This document shows positions 43,801 to 53,936 of a DNA stretch of 64,000 nt, in pieces. The translations under genes and the position numbers were made by a program. The notes below the pieces were generated by a model. That model had not been told where the DNA came from and did not search any database. It was given only the letters and a program-made list of their open reading frames with translations. Source of the stretch: Pedobacter sp. SL55 (lineage in GTDB: Bacteria > Bacteroidota > Bacteroidia > Sphingobacteriales > Sphingobacteriaceae); the NCBI RefSeq assembly GCF_026625705.1, contig NZ_CP113059.1:4278001-4342000 (forward strand), given 5' to 3'. Each line of letters starts with the position of its first letter. Positions within the stretch are counted from its first letter, which is position 1.

Positions 43801-43958
43801 ACCGCTCCTAGGGTTTTTCCTTTAACGGTAACACTAGCACCCACAAGTGGTTCGCCGGTGTCGAAATCTTTTACCGTACCCGTTACCTGTCTGGTGGCCT
43901 GCCCAAAAAGCTGCATGCTTGTGAATAGTACCAAAAGAAAAATAAAGACTTTCCTCAT
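40824..43958 (-). CDS. SusC/RagA family TonB-linked outer-membrane transporter
   Basis: A 1,044-aa TonB-dependent transporter: signal peptide (1-19), carboxypeptidase-regulatory-like domain (about 22-100), plug with LTGAVGSVKIEDLQKAP and SIEVLKDASSTAIYGARGANGVIMITTK, then a 22-strand barrel ending in aromatic FGLNVTL. Energy-driven uptake of oligosaccharides with its SusD partner. First gene of the operon that runs through susD, DUF5017, GH88, GH3 and GH20. Confidence 0.96.
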   Translation of the reverse strand: MRKVFIFLLVLFTSMQLFGQATRQVTGTVKDFDTGEPLVGASVTVKGKTLGAVTDLNGKFSIKLADNDETLVFKFISYVAQEITVKGKSTVEVKLKTDNVSLNQVVVVGYGEVQRKDLTGAVGSVKIEDLQKAPVGSAIEALAGRVAGVQVSSESGKPGAGVNIIVRGANSLTQDNSPLYVIDGFPMEEANASILNPAEIESIEVLKDASSTAIYGARGANGVIMITTKRGKEGAPTISYNAYAGVQKIINKIELMDSYEYVKLQAERDPIGILTNYLRDGRTLDYYRNVEEIDWQDRLFQSAPMQSHNISVMGGTKNTKYSASGNIFDQEGILINSGFNRKQFKFTLDQTFTDKFKVGSSVMYTGAKTYGANPATPDQNYSAMNYLMYSVWGYRPISFSGLELEDLLTDPDLSADDGRNDFRVNPILSAKNELRQTFENRLVANGFAEYAFTKSLKFKVTGGINNVAYRQETFNNSQTRYGYFGSTEKVNGGLLYTNSNTWQNENLLTYNKRIGQHNLNAVGGLIFQENNYKRYGLRATQLPNEVLGLAGLSQGISQPVTSINSEWSLMSYLGRINYNYKYKYYITASFRADGSSKFRDGNRWGYFPSTALSWRIINEDFIKKYKFISDAKLRVGYGVTGNNRVTDYATYAQMNFDNTNGNFNGYYSFNNSLAQGVFLSSLANPDLKWETTGQSNIGLDLGFFKQRLTITADYYKKITSNLLLNAQLPYSTGYSAAFKNIGKTSNEGFELSFTTENVKTNNFNWTSSFNIAFNKNKVLELTENQESLISTVGWDQNYRELPGYIAKVGQPLGQMYGFIWEGVYPYSDFDQLPSGAYQLKSNVATNGNTRSLIQPGDIKYKDLNGDGVVDDLDRTVIGRAYPIHQGGFSNNFRYKNFDLNVFLQWSYGNDVMNANRLLFEAGNKPYLNQYATFSDRWTPENTNTTMFRVNGQGPNAYSSRIVEDGSYLRLKTVDLGYRLPSELVKRIKLKSARFYVSAQNLFTLTNYSGYDPEVAVYYTPLTPGFDYSSYPRPKTFVFGLNVTL

Positions 43959-44026
43959 ATTGTTTATAGTTTATATTATTTGGTTAGATCAATTAGCGTG
44001 GTTTTAATTGTGCTAAATCATCTTTT

Positions 44027-44034
44027 CAAATTTA
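44027..44034 (-). promoter_or_regulatory. Candidate -7 box upstream of susC
   Basis: TAAATTTG on the minus strand fits TAnnTTTG, 69 nt before the susC start. The -33 box is not clear, as expected for an activator-dependent promoter. Confidence 0.3.
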
Positions 44035-44163
44035 TGAATAAGACTAGGGTTTGTAGGGGGTAACAATCAGTTAAAATAAGGGTAATAATTAATTTATATT
44101 GATGAATATGGTTAATTGGTTCATCGGTCATTAGTTCATTTGTCTATATCCCGCAGATTTTGG

Positions 44164-44450
44164 TTCATTGATAACTGGCAACTGTTAACTGTTTCTCCAG
44201 CAGATATTCGCTGATTTTACCGCTGATATTTGATGATTTGATGTTGGTTCATTCGTTCATTGATAACTGGCAACCGCTAACTGTTCCCCCGCAGATATTC
44301 GCTGATTTTACCGCTGATATTTGATGATTTGATATTGGTTATTGGTTATTGGTTCATTGATAACTTGCAACCGCTAACTGTTTCTCCCGCAGATGCCCGC
44401 AGATTTCACCGCTGATATTTGATGATTTGATGTTGGTTATTTGGTTATTG
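44164..44450. repeat. Three tandem ~95-bp units built from heptamer-like words
   Basis: Units start at 44164, 44256 and 44353 with TTCATTGATAACT(G/T)GCAAC and share CCGCTGATATTTGATGATTT. Inside, words of 7 bases recur (GCTGATA, TTTGATG, GCAGATA). They occupy most of the gap between susC and the divergent beta-helix gene; flanks 44100-44163 and 44451-44490 contain GGTTATT/GGTTCATT words. No gene here. Confidence 0.88.
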
Positions 44451-44575
44451 GCTCATTGGTCATTAGTTCATCAGCTAAATAGCATCCCCTTTTAAGCTAA
44501 TTTATATCCCCTTACGCTTCCCGTAGTGTTGTAAATTTAATGCTAACTAAAACCAACCTATAAACTAAAAAAAAA

Positions 44576-45791
44576 ATGAATAACATGAAATTACTTATGG
44601 CAATGGCCTTCTTGGGCTTTGGCATAACCGCTTGTACCAAAAGCGTATTGACAGAAAACGTGGCTACCGAAAGTGCTAAACTATTGAGCCAAACTAATAC
44701 TGTTACCAACCTAACCATTACTACCGGAATGACTTTGGCCCAAATGAACCAAGTAATTGCCGCTGCCAATGCAGGAGATACCGTTTGGGTAGAAGCTGGC
44801 ACTTATAACATTACTGGCAGAATTAATATGAAGGCTGGTGTAACCATGGCAAAGAAAACCAGCACCAATCCAATTTTTGATGCCACTGGAAGCACGGCAC
44901 AACTTTTAGCGCTTAGCTATACCACAGATTTAAGCAACAGCACCTTCTCTGGCATTACGTTTTGGAACATCCGTTTTGTGATTAATGGCTCTTCTAAAAC
45001 TACCTTCAAAATACTGTATTTTCGATTATGGGGTTAGAAAAACTGGTACCGATGAAAATTATTATTCGGATGCTTATGTACAATTCAACAATTCGGACCT
45101 GCCGCTAATTAACAACTGTGTTTTCTCCCGAAGGGTAAACAACAGTGGCCGTGGCATTTGGATTGGTAGCGGAACCACCAACAGCAAAATTACCAATTGC
45201 ACCTTCGGGAATGGCGGTAGCACGGGATATTTCGTTACGGCAATTAACGATAACAGCCAAAGCAACTCATTAATTGAAGGCAATACCATTAACAGAAATA
45301 CGGCGCTAAACTCAGATCTTTTACAAACCGACCATGGCATTTATGCCCACAGTTTTAATGGTGTTACCATTCACAACAACACCATTAGCGGCTGGCCTAC
45401 TAACGCAGACGGCGGTGCTATTAAAGCCCGCAATGGACAAAATATCATCATCTCTAACAATACGTTGAACACTTCTGGCATTCTACTGTACACTTACGAT
45501 AATACACCAGCATTTCCGTATTTAGATTACGTAAAAGTGCTGAACAACCAAATTAATATTGCATCTGCTATAAATGACATTTACCATGGCATTGGCTACT
45601 GGCGAAATAGCACATCGGTATCAGAATACTCGATTAGAATAGAAGGAAACATCCTCCCTAATGGCACCATTAGCTTCAATGGAAGTAATTTGAATGTCGC
45701 TAACTTTAACGCCGTTGGTGGTGGCGTTTTCAATAACGATTATGGGTTGATAAATTTAAAGTCAGGTATCAATCAATCTGGAAATTATTAA
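44576..45791 (+). pseudogene. Right-handed beta-helix lipoprotein, frameshifted
   Basis: Lipobox GITAC (Cys20), then AGDTVWVEAGTYNI and parallel beta-helix coils (NSLIEGNTINRNT, GVTIHNNTISGW, NIIISNNTLNTSG). The frame breaks at the A4 run 45008-45011; dropping one A joins SSKTTFK to YCIFDYGVRKTG and gives one ~404-aa protein. The fold is that of pectate lyase/chondroitinase B-like proteins but no lyase family is recognisable. Role in the PUL: surface binding or cleavage of glycan, inferred. Confidence 0.8.
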
Positions 45792-45793
45792 AC

Positions 45794-45832
45794 AAAAAAG
45801 GATGCCAAAAACCACGCTTTGGCATCCTTTTT
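45794..45832. terminator. Bidirectional terminator between the beta-helix gene and T9SS gene
   Basis: AAAAAAGGATGCCAAA pairs with TTTGGCATCCTTTTT around an 8-nt loop. Strong, symmetric, between convergent genes. Confidence 0.93.
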
Positions 45833-45849
45833 AGCTAAAAGACTAAGGT

Positions 45850-47298
45850 TTATCTCAAAAATTTCACGCTACTAGCCCCATCTTTAGCGCTTATTCTAGC
45901 AACCAATACACCCTTGGGCAAATTACTTGCATCTACCACGTAGGTATGGTTACCGGTATTTAATTTCAGCTTGGTTTGTGTTAATTTTCTACCATTGGTA
46001 TCATACACGTAAAAATCGGCTACACTAGCATTAGCGGCGTTAATGGCTACACTCAAAATATTATCCTTAGAAAACACCTTAAAATCATCTTGCTGGTTTA
46101 AGCTATATTTTAAGGCTACAGTTTCTTCTATTTGATGAACCGTACCATCTTTGTCTACTTGTTTTAGCTGGTAGTAATTGTAGCCAACATTTGGGTTACG
46201 ATCTGTAAAAGCATATCTACTCACTTCATTTGAATTTCCCTTACCAGTAATTTTACCCAACGAGGTATAGTTTTTCCCATCGCTAGCCCTTAACAATTCA
46301 AAGTAATCGTTATTTTGCTCAGAAGCAGTAATCCAGTTTAGCTCCATACCATTACTCAAAACTTTCCCTGTAAAAGAAATTAAATTTACTGGCGTAGTGG
46401 TAAGTAGGTAAGTTAATTTTAAATTAGACAAGGTAATATTTCCAGCAGCACCCGCAGCTCCGTTACCCGTAAACAAGAATGAGTTGATTGCATCTCCATT
46501 TGCGAAAGCGATAGAAGTTCCGCCTGCCAAGCCCCCACTACCAGTAACCTCTACCGAACGAGGAAAATCTGCGCCTATTTTGCTGCCATTAACCCAAATG
46601 TGATAGGAATTAGCCGGAAGCGAATAAGGTGTAGCGCTAACGGTATAAGTTTTAGCAGCCGATGAATTATTACAATACACATCTACATCGTATTCTCCTC
46701 CCTTAACAAAAGTTGTTTGATCTATTGTAGTGTAAGTAGTAGTGCTAGAGGCATCGCTTCCTAGCCTGTACTCGAACCTAATGGCTGTAGAGTTTGCCGT
46801 AGCAATAGGTGTCCATCTTAATGCAGTAAACAACTCGGCACTGCTCCTAAACACATTGTTATTACTAGCTGGGTTAAATAAATTGCCAGAATGTTTGCCA
46901 ATAGCATAAACATAATTGCCAGCATCTGCAGTATTGATTGCGCCACTAAACTTAATCTTAAATGAATTAATCACCACATCTGTGGCACTAGTAACACTAT
47001 TTACCGAAAAACGAGCGAAACTGGCCGTAGGAAGTTGAGCGATTAACTTGTTGTCGTTGGTTAGGCTAAAGCTTCCAGATGCTGCGCTCGCGTTCAAGTA
47101 AACTCCGGCATTACCACTTGGGGTTAGCGGCAAAAAACCAGCCGTGGTAGCATTTGATGATGAATTTGTACCTACCGTACTGAAAGTACTTGGCGTGGTG
47201 GTTAAACCGTAATTCCATTCTCCATTATTGGCCCATTGTGCGTACAAAAAATTGATGCTAAATAGCATACCAAAGATTAAAAGTAATTGTTTTTTCAT
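45850..47298 (-). CDS. Secreted protein with a type IX secretion sorting domain
   Basis: A 482-aa protein: signal peptide (1-20), a beta-rich lectin-like region to ~300, a fibronectin-like segment (GMELNWITASEQNNDYFELLRASDGKNY) and a C-terminal T9SS type A domain (VADFYVYDTNGRKLTQTKLKLNTG...GVLVARISAKDGASSVKFLR). It should be exported by the T9SS to the cell surface or medium. N-terminal function is not recognised; the PUL setting suggests glycan binding or cleavage. Confidence 0.82.
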   Translation of the reverse strand: MKKQLLLIFGMLFSINFLYAQWANNGEWNYGLTTTPSTFSTVGTNSSSNATTAGFLPLTPSGNAGVYLNASAASGSFSLTNDNKLIAQLPTASFARFSVNSVTSATDVVINSFKIKFSGAINTADAGNYVYAIGKHSGNLFNPASNNNVFRSSAELFTALRWTPIATANSTAIRFEYRLGSDASSTTTYTTIDQTTFVKGGEYDVDVYCNNSSAAKTYTVSATPYSLPANSYHIWVNGSKIGADFPRSVEVTGSGGLAGGTSIAFANGDAINSFLFTGNGAAGAAGNITLSNLKLTYLLTTTPVNLISFTGKVLSNGMELNWITASEQNNDYFELLRASDGKNYTSLGKITGKGNSNEVSRYAFTDRNPNVGYNYYQLKQVDKDGTVHQIEETVALKYSLNQQDDFKVFSKDNILSVAINAANASVADFYVYDTNGRKLTQTKLKLNTGNHTYVVDASNLPKGVLVARISAKDGASSVKFLR

Positions 47299-47650
47299 AT
47301 GTTTTTAATTTTATTTTCAGTTGTCATATGGAATAGCCAGATTATATTCATTTGTGATGGTGTTTCGGCAATCATGGCTATTTCATAATTATTTAGTTAG
47401 AAATTAGTTTAGGTTAATTAGGTAATCGAGCATCAGACTGCTTAGCAAATACCATATAAAAAGTAGCTCAATAGATTAAACTCTTTCCCTTTTGAAAAGG
47501 CTATTTGGTTAGCAAACGAATACGCTCAATTACTTAACGAAAGTAAGACGCAATACCATTGTAATGGGGATATTGAATAGTTTTGTTAGGGGTACAAATT
47601 GGTTGTACCCCGCAGCTTTTCGGGTTTGCTACTAAAACCACTGCTTTCGC
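47299..47650. other. Gene-free stretch with a 9-bp perfect hairpin
   Basis: 352 bp between the T9SS and PL8 genes. GGGGTACAA (47589-47597) pairs with TTGTACCCC (47603-47611) about 40 nt after the PL8 stop on the minus strand. No T tract follows, so it may be an RNA-stabilising hairpin. No ORF. Confidence 0.6.
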
Positions 47651-49747
47651 CTATAGCGAAAAAGCTACTTCTTTTGACGAGCCTTTATACGCACCATCAG
47701 GCATGGCAACGGCCAGCTCAACCAACTTTCCTGTTTTGATATTTTTGATTTGTAGCTGAATTGCGCTTTCTGTTTGCAGCGGATCTGCCACATACAACTT
47801 CTTTTCATTTCCTTTACCCTCTCTCCACATGATGATGCAAGGCTTTGCGGCTTTTATCTCGTAACCATTAGCAACCACCGTTGAAGCACTATAAAATACC
47901 GCTTGTAATATTTTTAACTGCTCGTGATAAACTACCTGGTTTTGAGTGCTATTACTCACAATAGCTATGGTTTTAGGATCAAAGCTTTTGATGTTTTTAG
48001 CCGCAGGTAACACAATGTACTGGTAACTTGCCGTGTCGGGTTGTACACCATGCGCTATCCAAAGTTTAAATACATCGCCAGCAACATTCTCTTTGCTATG
48101 CGTTTGATTAATTTTATTCCAGTTGCCCTGCTGTAACTGCGTGCTCATAGTTACCTTGCTTTGCTCTGGGAAGTAATAAAAAACTCCATTATGTTGTACC
48201 CAACTTGCAGGGGGCAGGTCTAAGTTTTTCAATTCTCCTTTTTTTACGGCACCAGCCGATGTGTTAACCGCCCCCAACAACCAGGTTTGGTTAAGGGTAG
48301 TAGCAATAGGTGCTTCATTTTTTGATTTGATATCGGCACCAAGCGCTACAATTTCTTTATCGAAGAAAAACCAAGCTTTTTTTGCTTTAACGCCATCGTA
48401 ATCTAGCTGATAGGCTGTTGCGCCATATATGCCATCTGAAACACCTCCCGCAAATTCGTTGGTGCCTGTTTCGCCCCAATTTACCGTCATTTTCACATCT
48501 TCTGCATGGTCTGCCGCTGTAACCCCCGGAATTTTATCCCATTCCCAAACGGGCATAATGTTATAGTACTCTGGGCCATTGAGCTGCAAGTTGGTGGCCC
48601 CATCAGATAAGTATTTACCATACAAATTCTCATTGTTTCCAGCCTCTGCTCGTTTAGTGCGTTTGCTGCTAATACGCACATTAAAATTATACTCAGGACG
48701 CACATGTACGGTATAATCTCCTTTCCAGAAATGTTGATGGTAAGGCGTAATCACGGCGCCGGCAGCACTATCTACCCTTAACCGCTCGTTTTCCCATAGC
48801 GAAGCATTGGCGGCGTCTATGGTTTTCATAGCGTTTAAACGGTATTTTTCTGAAGGTTTACGTAAATTATTGGGCCTAGAAACCCCGCGTCCTTCTACAT
48901 TAAAATCTGTATACCTATTTCTAAATGTTTTTAAATATGTGTTTTGATAAAACGTGGATAACAGTGCCAATTTCTCTTTACTTAACGCATAAGGGGTACC
49001 TGCCACATAATTGGCAATTTTAATAACTCCACCCAAAAAAACATTGCCATAACCACCAATGTACAACTGTGGACCGTGCTGTAAATACGAAAAATCGTGC
49101 TGTAGGCCCTCTTCCCCCTCTACCAAGCTCACAGGTTTAAAAAACTCGGTCAGCGATTCTGCCAAGAGCTTCGTGTCTTCCGTTAACAAAGCCCTATAAA
49201 AATAGTGCATGGCGATATCGGTTTTATTTGCGCCGGTTTTGCTTACCATATCTCCACGTTTCATGCGCTCTATCAGCTGGCTTTGCAAATCATCTGGTAA
49301 TTGTTGCGCTGCCGAAGTCATTATTACCAACAAAAGCCCTAATTTTTGTGGTACAGAAATTTCGTTATGCCACCAATTGCTGCTTTTTGGATCTTTAGCA
49401 TACCACAGTTTTAAAGCATTTACAATAGCTTGATATACTTTCTCATTTTGATAAAAAGCACTACCTGCGGTACTGTAAGCATAAACCAAATCGCTTACTT
49501 TCTCTAGGTGTTTAACAGGTAGCCAAGCTGTAGTAGATTTATCCTCATAGTTAACATCAGCCCAAGAACCGTCAGTTCTTATACTTTCAAAGTCGGTTTG
49601 CGCAGGTTTATTTACATTGTTTGCATTCTTACCCTGATCGGCATATACTTTTTTGAGAATGGTACCAAAAGGATAGGTTGCCTGTGCATAACTTAGCGTA
49701 GGAAACAGAAAAAAGCAAAAAGCAATATAGTAAATCGATTTTCTCAT
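47651..49747 (-). CDS. PL8 polysaccharide lyase, chondroitinase AC-like
   Basis: A 698-aa exported lyase (signal peptide 1-21) with the (alpha/alpha)5 toroid and beta-sandwich layout. Residues equal to the P. heparinus chondroitinase AC active site are present with an offset of one: Asn175 (GANKTD), His224 (YLQHGPQ), Tyr233 (GGYGN), Arg287 and Arg291 (EGRGVSR), plus GNNENLYGKYLSDGATNLQL. Cleaves chondroitin and hyaluronan by beta-elimination to unsaturated disaccharides, the substrate for the GH88. Lies 3' of the HTCS regulator gene, same strand. Confidence 0.94.
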   Translation of the reverse strand: MRKSIYYIAFCFFLFPTLSYAQATYPFGTILKKVYADQGKNANNVNKPAQTDFESIRTDGSWADVNYEDKSTTAWLPVKHLEKVSDLVYAYSTAGSAFYQNEKVYQAIVNALKLWYAKDPKSSNWWHNEISVPQKLGLLLVIMTSAAQQLPDDLQSQLIERMKRGDMVSKTGANKTDIAMHYFYRALLTEDTKLLAESLTEFFKPVSLVEGEEGLQHDFSYLQHGPQLYIGGYGNVFLGGVIKIANYVAGTPYALSKEKLALLSTFYQNTYLKTFRNRYTDFNVEGRGVSRPNNLRKPSEKYRLNAMKTIDAANASLWENERLRVDSAAGAVITPYHQHFWKGDYTVHVRPEYNFNVRISSKRTKRAEAGNNENLYGKYLSDGATNLQLNGPEYYNIMPVWEWDKIPGVTAADHAEDVKMTVNWGETGTNEFAGGVSDGIYGATAYQLDYDGVKAKKAWFFFDKEIVALGADIKSKNEAPIATTLNQTWLLGAVNTSAGAVKKGELKNLDLPPASWVQHNGVFYYFPEQSKVTMSTQLQQGNWNKINQTHSKENVAGDVFKLWIAHGVQPDTASYQYIVLPAAKNIKSFDPKTIAIVSNSTQNQVVYHEQLKILQAVFYSASTVVANGYEIKAAKPCIIMWREGKGNEKKLYVADPLQTESAIQLQIKNIKTGKLVELAVAMPDGAYKGSSKEVAFSL

Positions 49748-49859
49748 GATTTATTTTGGCTAGACGAAAAGTTCTTATTAGTCCAAATATCCATTAAGTA
49801 AGTAAAAAACAGGAGGCCAAATTGGTTTTAGAAGGGTAACATTTTAATTTGCTTCATTT

Positions 49860-52800
49860 TTAGCTTTTGTAATCAGATGGTACTACACTAAATTGTTTCT
49901 TAAACTCTTTGCTAAAGTTACTTTCTATCATTAAAACCAACCGAATAAGCTACCTCTGCAATACTCAACTGACCAGCGGTTAACAATTGAGCTGCTCGTT
50001 TTAAACGAATAGACTTGATGAAATCGGTAATGGAAAGATCGGTTAATGCCTTTATTTTTTTGTAGAGTACCGTTTGGCTCATTCCAATTTCATCTACCAA
50101 AGCAGTTACATTAAAATCTGGATCTTCCATTTTGTTTTCTATAATCTGCATCAGTTTGGCTAAAAACTTTTCTTCGGGACATTGCGCCTCTACTTTGGCC
50201 GGCGTTAACAGCAGTTGCTTATGAAGCTTAGCCTTAAGCACCTCTTTTGATAGCAATATATTTTTAATATTTAACTCTAAAACCTGTACACTAAACGGCT
50301 TGGTAATGTAAACATCGGCGCCAGCTTCCAAACCTTCTATTTGGTGGTTGTGGGCAGCCATAGCCGTAAGCATAATTACCGGAATATGGTTGGTGCGCTC
50401 TTCGGTCTTGATCTGCTTGCAAAGCTCATTACCGTTCATTATAGGCATGGTCACATCGCTGATAATTAAATCTGGCAGGTTTTCTACGGCATATTCCAAA
50501 CCTGCCAAACCGTTGGTACAGCCCGTTATTTTGTAGCTGTGTTGTAACGACTGGACAATGAACTCTCGTAGCTCATCGTTATCTTCTACTACCAAAATGT
50601 GCTTTGCATGTGGAGGTAGGTCATCAACCGAAGTAGTTACGACATTACTTTCTGCCAATGGCAATTCTATCGCTGTAACTTCATTGTGCTCGGTCATACT
50701 TGCTGCTGCCAACTCTTGGGCCGAGAAATGCGCACTCCCCTTTAACATCGAAATGCAAAACTCGGTATACCCTTCTTCATCTGCTGTTGCCACTTTACTT
50801 TGAACGCTGATTTGGGCCTGGTGCATGTCAACAATATCCTTAACTAAGGCCAAACCTATGCCCCATCCAGTTTGGGCATTTTCGCCTTTTATCTGATAAA
50901 AATCTGAAAAGATATGAGCTAAATGCTCCGAAGAAATGCCTGTACCCGTATCATGAACCTTAATTTGAATGTGGTTGGCCAGTTCTTCTACGCTGAGCGT
51001 AATACTGCCACGATTAGGAGTGTACTTTAATGCATTGGCCAGCAAATTAAACAATACTTTTTCCATCTGCGAAGCATCTATAAATGCTTTAACAGGCTGT
51101 AATGGATGGTCAAATCTAAAATCAATTTCCTTATCAGCAGTTTGACTTTTAAAGGCTTGGCAAATGGCACTGCCAAAAGTTACCAAATCTACCTCGGCAA
51201 CCTTTAATTGTAAATTTCCGGTTTCTATTTTCCTAAAATCTAGCAGTTCCTTAATCAATCTTAACAGCCTATCAGTATTGCTCTTGATCCCTTTTAAAGG
51301 GGCGTTTAGCAAAGTATTGTCTTGCGTTAAATGAATTAATTTCTCTACTGGCGCCGAGATCAAGGTTAGTGGCGTGCGGATTTCATGAGATATCCTGGTA
51401 AAAAATTCTAGCTTATGCTGATGTAATTGCTGCTGTTGCTCATAATTGAGGTGCTCATAATACAGTTCGGTTTCTAAACGTTCTTGTCGCCTTAAAAACC
51501 TATTGATGTAATACCAAATCAATGCAAGTACAACGGCGTACAGCACGTATGCCCACCAAGTTTGCCATAGTGGCGGCAATATTTTTATTTCTAGCCTTGC
51601 GGGGGTTTTATTCCAATATCCATCGTTATTGCTGCCCTTTACCAATAAATGGTAAGTTCCAGCGGGCAGGTTGGTATAGGTTGCAGATGGAATGCCAACT
51701 TCGTTCCAGTTATCTTCAAATCCTTCTAGTTTGTAGGCATATTTGTTGCGCTCTGGTTTAATATAATTGAGGGCCACAAAATCTACGGTAAAAATATTTT
51801 GGTTAGCACTAAAAGTAATTTTTGGCGCAAATGAAATGTCTTCTTCCAGCAAGCCATCTTCGCCGCCAACCTCCACATTTTTGTTGAACAAACGCAGAGC
51901 GGTAAATATAATTTTAGGTGCGGCTTGGTTAATTGATATATTTTGCGGTTTAAAAGCTACCAAACCATTGTAGCTGCCAAAATACAAAGTGCCATTGGGT
52001 GCTTTATAAGCCGCATTATAGCTAAACTCGTTACTTGGTAGTCCGTCGCTTACATAGTAATTCTTAAAATTGCCCTGCTTCACATTAAACTTAGACAATC
52101 CCCTATCGGTACTGATCCATAAATTGCCTTCATTATCTTGCGCCATGGCGGCGATATTATTACTTGGCAGTCCGTTTTTAGTGCTGTAGGTAACAAATTT
52201 ATTTTGCTTGGACAGGTATTTGGCCAAACCACCCCGATGCGAGCCAATCCATATTTGTTGTTGGTTATCCTCTAAAATGCAATTGATATAGTCTGATTGT
52301 AGGCCATCTTTATCTTTATAAAAACGCTCGAACCGATTTTTACCTTTTCTTAAAATGCTTAGTCCATCGGCCGCCCCTACCCAAAGGTTGCCCTTGGTAT
52401 CGCCCAGCATTACGCGTATGTAATCGCTGCTAATTTTTAACCCACTAGACTTGGTATTTACCTTTGTAAAATTTTGCTTATCGTAATGGTAGAGGTTAAT
52501 TCCTTTTGATGAGGTCCCGATCCATAATCTTCCCTGCTGATCTTGTGCAATGCTGCTCACATAACCGTGGCTAATGCTGTTACTGTCTTTTGGGTTAGGC
52601 TTAAAATGTTTAAAGGTGCCACTGGCCAAATCAAATTGCTCTAAACCTCCTTCATAAAGGCCAATCCACAACAAGCCTTTTTGATCTTTAAAAATGGCTT
52701 TTACATTGTTAGAGTTGATGCTTGCAGCGTTATTGGGTTGGTTGCTAAAGTTTTTAAAAGTACCGGTTTGGGTATTCATGTAATCAATACCCGAGCCTTC

Positions 52801-53936
52801 TGTACCTGCCAAAATATGTTGGCCATCTACCCCGCCAATTACACTAATGATATCATTACTGATACTGTTGCGGTACTTGCTATACTTATACACCTCAAAA
52901 GGTACGGCATTTTTATGGGCTACGCTAATGCCGCCAAAATTGGTTCCAATCCATACCGAACCATGTTCATCTTCATAAAGGTCTTTGATAGAATTATCAA
53001 TCAAGCTTTTTCTGTTTTCGGAATCGTGCTTATAAACGGTAAACCTCCCACTGTTCGGATCATAAATATTTAGTCCGTTCATGGTGGCAATCCAAAACTT
53101 ACCCTCTTTACTGATGATGATTTTTCTAATGAAGTTATTGCTTAATGAATTTTGCTGGATATGCGAAAAGGTACGCTGCTCAGGATCGTAAACACTGATA
53201 CCGTTGCGCTCGGTGCCAATCCAAATCTTTCCCTCCTTATCTTCCACTATTGTTTTGATCGAATTTCCACTTAAGCTATTGGGATCATTGGATTTGTAAA
53301 AAAATTAACGAACTGAAATTTCTCCTTGCCTAACGATTTTATTTGAGTGAGCCCCGTAGTTGTGCCTACCCAAATATGCTGCTTACTATCTTCAAAAATG
53401 CAATAGATTTCATTACCCGCCAATCCGTCTTTAAGTTTAAAATTTTTGAATTTACGGGATTTGGCATTGGCCAACATGCTTAAGCCTTGGTTGGTACCAA
53501 ACCACACTTGTCCGTTTTTAGTTTCGCAAACGCTTAATACAGCATTGCTGCTAAGGCTAGACGGATCTTTGGGATTATGGTATATTTTTTCGAAAGCATC
53601 TGTTTTTGGCTGATAGTAGTTTAGTCCACGTTGGGTACCTATCCAAAGGCTGTTGTCCTTTGATTTTACAATGGTGTAGATATAATCGTCGGCACTGATG
53701 GAGGTATTTTTCTGATCGTCGTGCCTGTAAACTTTAATGCTTTTACCATTATATCGGTTAAGGCCGTCTCTAGTACCAAACCATAAGTAGCCCCGGCTAT
53801 CTTTGGCAATAGAAAGCACCGTGCTCTGCGACAAACCATTGGATACAGTGAGATGATCAAATGACAGCTGTGAAAAAGCTTGACTAGCACCTATTAACAA
53901 TAAAAAAAACAGAAAGCAACTTTTTCTTATCTGCAT
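49860..53936 (-). pseudogene. Hybrid two-component system (HTCS) regulator of the PUL, two frameshifts
   Basis: Rebuilt, ~1,359 aa: signal peptide, Reg_prop beta-propeller repeats (LWFGTRDGLNRYNG, IWIGTERNGISVYDP...), Y_Y_Y domain, one membrane helix (WWAYVLYAVVLALIWYY), HisKA (FFTRISHEIRTPLTLIS), HATPase (NLLANALKYTPNRG, GWGIGLALV), receiver (LIISDVTMP) and AraC HTH. Break 1: T7 (53298-53304 as A7 on plus) lacks one T; with T8 the frame runs YKSNDPNSLSGNSIKTIVEDKEG. Break 2: an extra A at 49922-49924; without it the end reads GFNDRSNFSKEFKKQFSVVPSDYKS, the normal HTH tail. The gene would sense the lyase products in the periplasm and switch on the PUL. Confidence 0.9.

Noticed and set aside
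49860..53936. Programmed frameshifting in the HTCS gene
   Set aside because: No slippery heptamer with downstream structure is seen; two separate one-base indels in homopolymers explain both breaks.
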